In this document: positions 59,477-64,000 of the stretch, piece by piece
How the letters are laid out: every line of letters starts with the position of its first letter
Position numbering within the stretch: the first letter of the stretch is position 1
From: Streptomyces sp. Tue6028
GTDB taxonomy: Bacteria; Actinomycetota; Actinomycetes; Streptomycetales; Streptomycetaceae
Direction: 5' to 3'
Length of the DNA stretch: 64,000 nt
Assembly (NCBI RefSeq): GCF_002300165.1
Contig: NZ_MLCE01000026.1
Coordinates: forward strand, 62,001-126,000
Notes under the pieces: model-generated
What the model was told of the DNA's origin: nothing
The model's database searches: none
The model's input: only the letters and a program-made list of their open reading frames with translations
Program-made: the position numbers and the translations under genes

Positions 59477-60009
59477 GCCGCGACATTGGCACGGGTCGCG
59501 CAGCGGTCCGAGCAGTAGCGTCGCGAGCGGTTGGTCGAGGTGTCCAGGTAGGCGTTGCGGCAGGGTGCTGCCTCGCACAGGCCCAGCCGGTCGACGCCGT
59601 ACTCGGTGAGGTGGAAGGCGAGCCCCATCGCGGCGATCGCCGCGTAGCCCGCGGTCGCGTTCGACGGGTGGTCCGCCAGGTGCATGTGCCACAGGGGGCG
59701 GCCGTCGTCGTCCCGATGGTCGTGGCCCGAGATCTGGGGGCTCACGGGGAACTCCAGGAGCAGTGAGTTCAGCAGGTCGACGGCGAGGGTCTCGTCGCCG
59801 CCGTCCGCCGCCTCGAAGACTCCGCGCAGCCGCGCCCGTACGGAGCGGAAGCGGGTGACGTCCGCGTCCGTGGCGCGGCGCGCGGCCGAGGAGTTGCCGC
59901 CGAAGAGGTCGCGGACCGCCTCGACCGAGGTCAGCGCGTCCTTGCCCCGGGCCGGTTCCTCGCTGTTGACGAGACGGACGGCGTAATCCGAGTAATAGGC
60001 CAGTTCCAC
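59380..60009 (-). CDS. CGNR zinc-finger protein, probable regulator
   Basis: A 209-aa protein of the ABATE/CGNR family. The N-terminal domain (residues 1-150) is followed by the CGNR finger CEAAPCRNAYLDTSTNRSRRYCSDRC, with four cysteines for zinc and a basic RANVAAYRARKR tail for DNA. Here Cys-Arg-Asn-Ala replaces CGNR. Usually a stress-linked transcription factor. GTG start with AAGGAC upstream. Convergent and overlapping with sodX by 97 bp, unusual enough to make antisense interference possible. Confidence 0.85.
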   Translation of the reverse strand: MELAYYSDYAVRLVNSEEPARGKDALTSVEAVRDLFGGNSSAARRATDADVTRFRSVRARLRGVFEAADGGDETLAVDLLNSLLLEFPVSPQISGHDHRDDDGRPLWHMHLADHPSNATAGYAAIAAMGLAFHLTEYGVDRLGLCEAAPCRNAYLDTSTNRSRRYCSDRCATRANVAAYRARKRLEADRSDSTGLAAPNAQRASATGER

Positions 60010-60109
60010 TTGTAGTCCTTACGGGCGCGCTCTATCGTCATGCCTGCGGTCGGGTAACGGCTGATCGTGCTTCCAGGGTATTACGAGGTGCGGCGAAGAA
60101 GGGGACTCC

Positions 60110-60880
60110 ATGACCACCACGACCGGAACCACACCGGGAACCGACTGGGCAGCCTGGCAGACGAGCTGGGACCGGCAGCAGGAGTGGTACATGCCGGACC
60201 GCGAGGAGCGCTTCCGGGTCATGCTCGACATGGTCGAGGCCCTCGTCGGTCCCGAGCCGCGCATCCTGGACCTGGCCTGCGGCACCGGCACCATCACCGC
60301 CCGGCTGCTCGCCCGCTTCCCGAAGGCCGTCAGCACCGGAGTCGACCTCGACCCCGCCCTGCTCGCCATCGCCGAGGGCACCTTCGACGGCGACGACCGG
60401 GTCTCCTTCGTCACGGCCGACCTCAAGGACCCGGACTGGGTGTCCCTGCTGCCGTACGACTCCTACGACGCCGTCCTGACCGCGACGGCCCTGCACTGGC
60501 TGCACAGCGAACCCCTCGCGGCCCTCTACGGTCGGATCGCGGGACTCGTCCGCGACGGCGGTGTCTTCATGAACGCCGACCACATGATCGACGAGACGAC
60601 CCCCAGGATCAACGCGGCCGAACGCGCCCAGCGGCACGCCCGCATGGATCAGGCCAAGAAGGACGGCGCCCTCGACTGGGCCGAATGGTGGGAGCTGGCC
60701 GCCGCCGACCCCGTCCTCGCCGGCCCCACCGCCCGGCGCTTCGAGATCTACGGCGAGCACGCCGACGGCGACACCCCGTCCGCCGACTGGCACGCGCGCG
60801 CCCTGCGCGAGAAGGGCTTCGCGGAGGCCCGGACGGTCTGGCGCTCCCCCTCGGACGCGCTGGTCCTCGCGGTCAAGTAA
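60110..60880 (+). CDS. class I SAM-dependent methyltransferase
   Basis: A 256-aa methyltransferase. Motif I is ILDLACGTGTITARLL, with the acidic VDLDPALLAIAEG, then TADLKDPDW and TATALHWLHSEPLAALYGRIAGLVRDGGVFMNADH. The HWLH motif is typical of the trans-aconitate methyltransferase-like group, but the substrate is unknown. ATG 60110. A strong hairpin follows. Confidence 0.85.
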   Translation: MTTTTGTTPGTDWAAWQTSWDRQQEWYMPDREERFRVMLDMVEALVGPEPRILDLACGTGTITARLLARFPKAVSTGVDLDPALLAIAEGTFDGDDRVSFVTADLKDPDWVSLLPYDSYDAVLTATALHWLHSEPLAALYGRIAGLVRDGGVFMNADHMIDETTPRINAAERAQRHARMDQAKKDGALDWAEWWELAAADPVLAGPTARRFEIYGEHADGDTPSADWHARALREKGFAEARTVWRSPSDALVLAVK

Positions 60881-60900
60881 CCGCTGCGGTACGTCACTTG

Positions 60901-60931
60901 AGAGGCGGTACGGAAAATCCGTACCGCCTCT
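60901..60931 (+). terminator. terminator after the methyltransferase gene
   Basis: AGAGGCGGTACGGA / TCCGTACCGCCTCT with an AAA loop, a perfect 14-bp stem. Nearly the same sequence recurs at 62320-62360. Confidence 0.9.
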
Positions 60932-61007
60932 TCTGCAACCCCCGCAGGAGCCCACCGCACTGGAAGGGTGAGACGGCCCGCGACCGCGGGCCGGGGAAGG
61001 GGGCGGG

Positions 61008-61496
61008 ATGACGCGCGGCGAGGAAGCCGCACTGCACGCCTTCGTGGAGGGCAGACGGACGGCGCTGTTCCGCAGCGCCTATCTGCTGTGCGGAAACCGG
61101 GACGAGGCCGAGGACCTCGTCCAGACGACCCTGGTGAAGGTCGTCCTCGGTGCGCGCCGGCACGGCCGCCTCGACAACCTCGAGGCCTATGCGCGCAGAA
61201 CGCTGGTCAACACCTTCATCTCCGCGCGCCGCCGCTTCTGGCGGCGCGAGCAGGCGTACGGCGACGTGCCGGACGTCGCGGAACTGTCGGTCGACAGCGA
61301 CACCGGACTCGTGGTGCGGGCCGCCCTCGCGCGGCTCGCGCCCAAGCAACGCGCCGTACTGGTGCTGCGCTACTGGGAGGACCTGAGCGTGGCCGCCACG
61401 GCCCAGCTGCTCGGGATGCGGGAGAGCACGGTCAAGAGCCACACGGCCAGGGGACTCGCGGCGCTGCGGGCCGCGGTGCGGGAGGAATACGTATGA
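61008..61496 (+). CDS. ECF sigma factor, SigE family
   Basis: A 162-aa minimal sigma factor. Region 2 is LFRSAYLLCGNRDEAEDLVQTTLVKV and region 4 is LRYWEDLSVAATAQLLGMRESTVKSHTARGLAAL. Its stop overlaps the anti-sigma start (ATGA). Such pairs usually respond to envelope or membrane stress. No obvious promoter of its own consensus was seen. Not SigR or SigH; paralogue of the Streptomyces SigE-like ECF groups. Confidence 0.9.
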   Translation: MTRGEEAALHAFVEGRRTALFRSAYLLCGNRDEAEDLVQTTLVKVVLGARRHGRLDNLEAYARRTLVNTFISARRRFWRREQAYGDVPDVAELSVDSDTGLVVRAALARLAPKQRAVLVLRYWEDLSVAATAQLLGMRESTVKSHTARGLAALRAAVREEYV

Positions 61497-62275
61497 ACCT
61501 GCAGGAGATGGAGACGGAACGCGTCCGGGAACTGCTCGGGCGGGCCGTGGACGACGTCCGGACGCCGCGCGGCCGCGGAACCGAGGCCGTCTTCGCACAG
61601 GCCTCCCGGATCCGGTGGCGGCGCCGGGCGGCGACGACCGGCGTCACCGCGGCGGCCGTGGCGGCGGCACTGGTCCTCGGACCGGGACTGCTCGACGACC
61701 AGGGCCGGGAGACGAGCGTGGCCGGCCGGCCCACCGCCGGAGAGCTCACCTCCAGGGCGGGCCGGTTCGCGAAGCTGCTGCCCGCCGGGACCGGCAGGAT
61801 CAGCGAGGTCTCGCTGCTGCGGCTGGTCAAGCAGGTGCCGAAGGCCCCGCTGCCCAAGCCCGTCGGACCGTACGACGGGGACTACGCCGTCAGCCGGGAC
61901 GGCGGAGTCGGCTACATCAGCGTCCACCTGTCCACGGCCAAGGAGGTCAAGGCCAAGACGGGCGGCCTGGGGCTTCAGGACCCCTGCAAGGACTCGCCCC
62001 GTGACGGCACCGTGGACTGCACCAGCGAGAAGCTCCCGAACGGCGACGTGCTGGGCATCCACCGGACGGGCGCGCCGGATCCCGGCACCTACTCCTATCC
62101 GACCTGGGGCCCGGAGCTCGTCGCGACCCTCCGGCTCGCCGACGGCGGGGTCCTGCATGTGCGCGCCAACGGCGGCTTCCAGGGCAAGGGCCAACTCGGC
62201 CCGCTGCTGAAGACACCACCGCTCGACCGGGACCAGCTGCGCAAGCTGACGCTGAACCCGAAGCTGCTGCCGTAG
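61493..62275 (+). CDS. membrane-anchored anti-sigma factor
   Basis: A 260-aa protein, coupled to the ECF sigma gene by ATGA. A short cytoplasmic anti-sigma segment (MNLQEMETERVRELLGRAVDD) precedes one transmembrane helix at about 46-66 (TGVTAAAVAAALVLGPGLLD). The outside domain has a Cys pair (DPCKDSP and DCTSE) that may form a disulfide, and WGPELVATLRLADGG. Lacks a ZAS zinc motif. The signal it senses is unknown. Confidence 0.85.
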   Translation: MNLQEMETERVRELLGRAVDDVRTPRGRGTEAVFAQASRIRWRRRAATTGVTAAAVAAALVLGPGLLDDQGRETSVAGRPTAGELTSRAGRFAKLLPAGTGRISEVSLLRLVKQVPKAPLPKPVGPYDGDYAVSRDGGVGYISVHLSTAKEVKAKTGGLGLQDPCKDSPRDGTVDCTSEKLPNGDVLGIHRTGAPDPGTYSYPTWGPELVATLRLADGGVLHVRANGGFQGKGQLGPLLKTPPLDRDQLRKLTLNPKLLP

Positions 62276-62277
62276 CC

Positions 62278-62319
62278 GGGCGGACACCGAGAAGGGCGGA
62301 CACAGGCAGGGCGGACACG
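62278..62319 (+). repeat. short GGGCGGACAC repeats
   Basis: Three copies of GGGCGGACAC about 16 bp apart between the anti-sigma stop and the terminator. Possibly incidental. Confidence 0.5.
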
Positions 62320-62360
62320 GAGAAGGGGCGGTACGGGAAAATCCCGTACCGCCCCTTCTC
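62320..62360. terminator. bidirectional terminator, 19-bp stem
   Basis: A perfect 19-bp stem with an AAA loop; the core GGGCGGTACGGGA / TCCCGTACCGCCC repeats the design of 60901-60931. Lies between convergent genes, 45 bp after the anti-sigma stop and 28 bp after the ABC ATPase stop. Confidence 0.95.
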
Positions 62361-62387
62361 GTGCTCTCGCGGAATCGAACGCCGAGG

Positions 62388-63149
62388 TCAGAGCACCTTC
62401 GACAGGAACGACTTGGTGCGCTCGTGCTGCGGGTCCGTCAGGACGTCACGCGGGTGACCGGACTCGACCACCACACCGCCGTCCATGAAGACCAGTGAGT
62501 CGCCGACCTCACGGGCGAAGCCCATCTCGTGCGTGACGACCACCATCGTCATGCCGGACTCGGCGAGGTCGCGCATGACGTCGAGGACGTCGCCGACCAG
62601 CTCCGGGTCGAGCGCCGAGGTCGGCTCGTCGAAGAGCATCAGCTTCGGGTCCATCGCCAGCGCGCGGGCGATCGCCACACGCTGCTGCTGTCCGCCGGAC
62701 AGCTGCGAGGGGTAGTTGCCGGCCTTGTCGGACAGACCCACCCGGTCCAGGAGCTCCATCGCCCGGTGGTGCGCGTCCGACCTCTTGGCGCTCTTCACCT
62801 GGACGGGCGCCTCCATGACGTTCTCGACGGCCGTCATGTGCGGGAACAGGTTGAAGCGCTGGAAGACCATGCCGATGTCCCGGCGCTTCAGAGCCACCTC
62901 GCTGTCCTTGAGCTCGTACAGCTTGTCGCCCTTCTGGCGGTAGCCGACCAGCTCCCCGTCGACGTACAGGCGACCGGCGTTGATCTTCTCCAGGTGGTTG
63001 ATGCACCTGAGGAAGGTGGACTTGCCGGACCCGGACGGGCCGATGAGGCAGAACACCTCGCCGGAATTCACCTCCAGGTCGATGCCCTTGAGGACTTCGA
63101 CCAGGCCGAAGGACTTGTGGACGCCCTCGGCCTTCACCATGGCGGTCAT
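62388..63149 (-). CDS. polar amino acid ABC transporter ATPase (GlnQ-like)
   Basis: A 253-aa ATPase of the polar amino acid uptake family. Walker A GPSGSGKST, the Q-loop VFQRFNLFPHMT, signature LSGGQQQRVAIARAL, Walker B LMLFDEPTSALDP and the H-loop VVTHEMGF are complete. TGATG overlap with the upstream permease gene couples them. The substrate is unknown (glutamate, glutamine or a basic amino acid). Confidence 0.95.
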   Translation of the reverse strand: MTAMVKAEGVHKSFGLVEVLKGIDLEVNSGEVFCLIGPSGSGKSTFLRCINHLEKINAGRLYVDGELVGYRQKGDKLYELKDSEVALKRRDIGMVFQRFNLFPHMTAVENVMEAPVQVKSAKRSDAHHRAMELLDRVGLSDKAGNYPSQLSGGQQQRVAIARALAMDPKLMLFDEPTSALDPELVGDVLDVMRDLAESGMTMVVVTHEMGFAREVGDSLVFMDGGVVVESGHPRDVLTDPQHERTKSFLSKVL

Positions 63150-64000
63150 CACACGGCTCCCCTCGGGCTGCCCTTCGAGAACAGGTTCGCCTTGATCTTC
63201 TCGAAGACCGTCGGCGGCAGGCTGCGGCTGGAACCGCGGGCGTAGTAGCGCTCCAGGTAGTACTGGAAGACGCTGAACACGCTGGTCATCGCCAGGTACC
63301 AGATGGAGGCCACGAAGAGCATCTCCATCACGGCGTAACTGGTGGAACCGATCGCCGACGTCGAACGCAGCAGCTCGTTGTAGGTGACCGCGTACACCAG
63401 CGACGAGGTCTTCAGCATGTTGATGAACTCGTTGCCCGTCGGCGGCACGATCACGCGCATGGCCTGCGGGATCACGATCCGGCGCAGCGTCTTGGCGTGG
63501 CTCATGCCCAGCGCGTGCGCGGCCTCCGTCTGACCCTCGTCGACGGCCAGCAGGCCGGCGCGGCAGATCTCCGCCATGTACGCGGCCTCGTTCAGGCCGA
63601 GGCCCAGCAGGGCGCACATGAACGGGGTCATGACGTCCGTCATCTCGTTCTTGTAGATCGGACCGAGATTGAGGACCGGGAAGATCAGCGCCAGGTTGAA
63701 CCACAGCAGCAGCTGGACGTAGACCGGGGTGCCGCGGAAGAACCAGATGTACAGCCAGGCGACGCTGCTGGTCACCGGGTTCTTCGAGAGCCGCATCACC
63801 GCGAGGAGGATGCCCAGCAGCACACCCACGATCATGGCGAGCACGCTGATCAGCAGCGTCCGGCCCGCACCCTTGACGACACTGGACTCGAAGAGCTGGT
63901 CGCCGACCGTGTGCCACTGGATGTTGCCCTGCGAGAACGCGTACCCGAGCGCCACCAGGAGCGCGACCACGATGACGGCGCTGGCCCACCGGCCGTAGTG
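63149..64000 (-). CDS. polar amino acid ABC transporter permease (5' end outside window)
   Basis: HisM/GltK-type permease; 283 residues visible, with the start beyond base 64000 (the frame continues HYGRWASAVIVV). Helices and the EAA loop NEAAYMAEICRAGLLAVDEGQTEAAHALGMS, with YIWFFRGTPVYVQL, are characteristic. Overlaps the ATPase gene by one base. The binding protein is presumably upstream, outside the window. Confidence 0.9.
   Translation of the reverse strand, partial: HYGRWASAVIVVALLVALGYAFSQGNIQWHTVGDQLFESSVVKGAGRTLLISVLAMIVGVLLGILLAVMRLSKNPVTSSVAWLYIWFFRGTPVYVQLLLWFNLALIFPVLNLGPIYKNEMTDVMTPFMCALLGLGLNEAAYMAEICRAGLLAVDEGQTEAAHALGMSHAKTLRRIVIPQAMRVIVPPTGNEFINMLKTSSLVYAVTYNELLRSTSAIGSTSYAVMEMLFVASIWYLAMTSVFSVFQYYLERYYARGSSRSLPPTVFEKIKANLFSKGSPRGAV

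Noticed and set aside
1..64000. tRNA, rRNA, CRISPR array, insertion sequence, prophage or integration site
   Set aside because: No cloverleaf-like sequence with CCA-type ends, no regularly spaced short repeats, no transposase or integrase motifs and no terminal inverted repeats were seen by eye.

Overview
The window is high-GC actinobacterial DNA and almost certainly comes from a Streptomyces chromosome core. The evidence is third-position G/C bias throughout, GTG starts and ATGA/GTGA overlaps, a single TTA codon in the whole window, and a set of genera-typical genes: sigR-rsrA, eizA-cyp170, nrdABS, dasRABC, wblE, prsH-sigH and sodN-sodX. From memory the order follows S. coelicolor from about SCO5180 to SCO5260, read left to right. 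That synteny is recalled, not computed.

Layout. 1-9.2 kb: the 3' end of a catalase, a CBS protein, histidinol-phosphatase hisN, a TetR regulator, a SugE/Gdx-type SMR exporter, the aroA-rsgA operon, an M50-like membrane protease, an SRAP protein and an alpha/beta hydrolase. 9.2-16.2 kb: the thiol-stress pair sigR-rsrA with a SigR-type promoter, two coupled membrane HD-domain genes (the first with a 30-bp minisatellite), a TPR-like protein and def. 16.4-18.9 kb: the albaflavenone operon eizA-cyp170A, with a TTA codon in eizA. 18.9-24.7 kb: class Ia ribonucleotide reductase nrdA-nrdB, then a lipoprotein and the AraC-type nrdS, under tandem NrdR boxes and a cobalamin riboswitch. 24.7-27.4 kb: a GNAT enzyme and an MctP-like symporter operon. 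27.6-36.1 kb: the chitin/N-acetylglucosamine region dasR, dasABC, a GH3 hexosaminidase, nagB and a double-SIS protein, with several dre-like DasR sites. 36.1-41.9 kb: an SDR/TetR pair, a PdtaS-type histidine kinase, wblE with a CRP-like box, a diacylglycerol kinase and a membrane protein. 42.5-46.3 kb: prsH-sigH (SigB-like), a UBP zinc-finger protein and a Na+/H+ antiporter. 46.3-49.3 kb: a PLP deaminase family enzyme, a 0.9-kb repetitive gap, an amidase and a small helical protein.

49.4-52.1 kb holds the most unusual locus. A HK97-fold, cyclic-nucleotide-binding protein of the EshA / Family 2B encapsulin type is followed directly by a polyprenyl diphosphate synthase with a disordered N-terminus. 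The pair reads as an encapsulin nanocompartment with an isoprenoid-synthase cargo.

52.3-64 kb: GNAT, TetR, a DHFR/RibD-like reductase, small zinc and DUF952 proteins, a VOC/ATP-grasp operon, a TrmB/LuxR-like regulator, nickel superoxide dismutase sodN with its peptidase sodX, a CGNR regulator, a methyltransferase, an ECF sigma/anti-sigma pair bracketed by two near-identical terminators, and the 3' part of a polar amino acid ABC transporter operon running off the right edge.

Shared themes are oxidative stress (catalase, SigR, SodN), development and stress regulation (SigH, WblE, DasR) and terpenoid chemistry (EizA/CYP170, encapsulated prenyl synthase). I saw no tRNA, rRNA, CRISPR array, insertion sequence or prophage.
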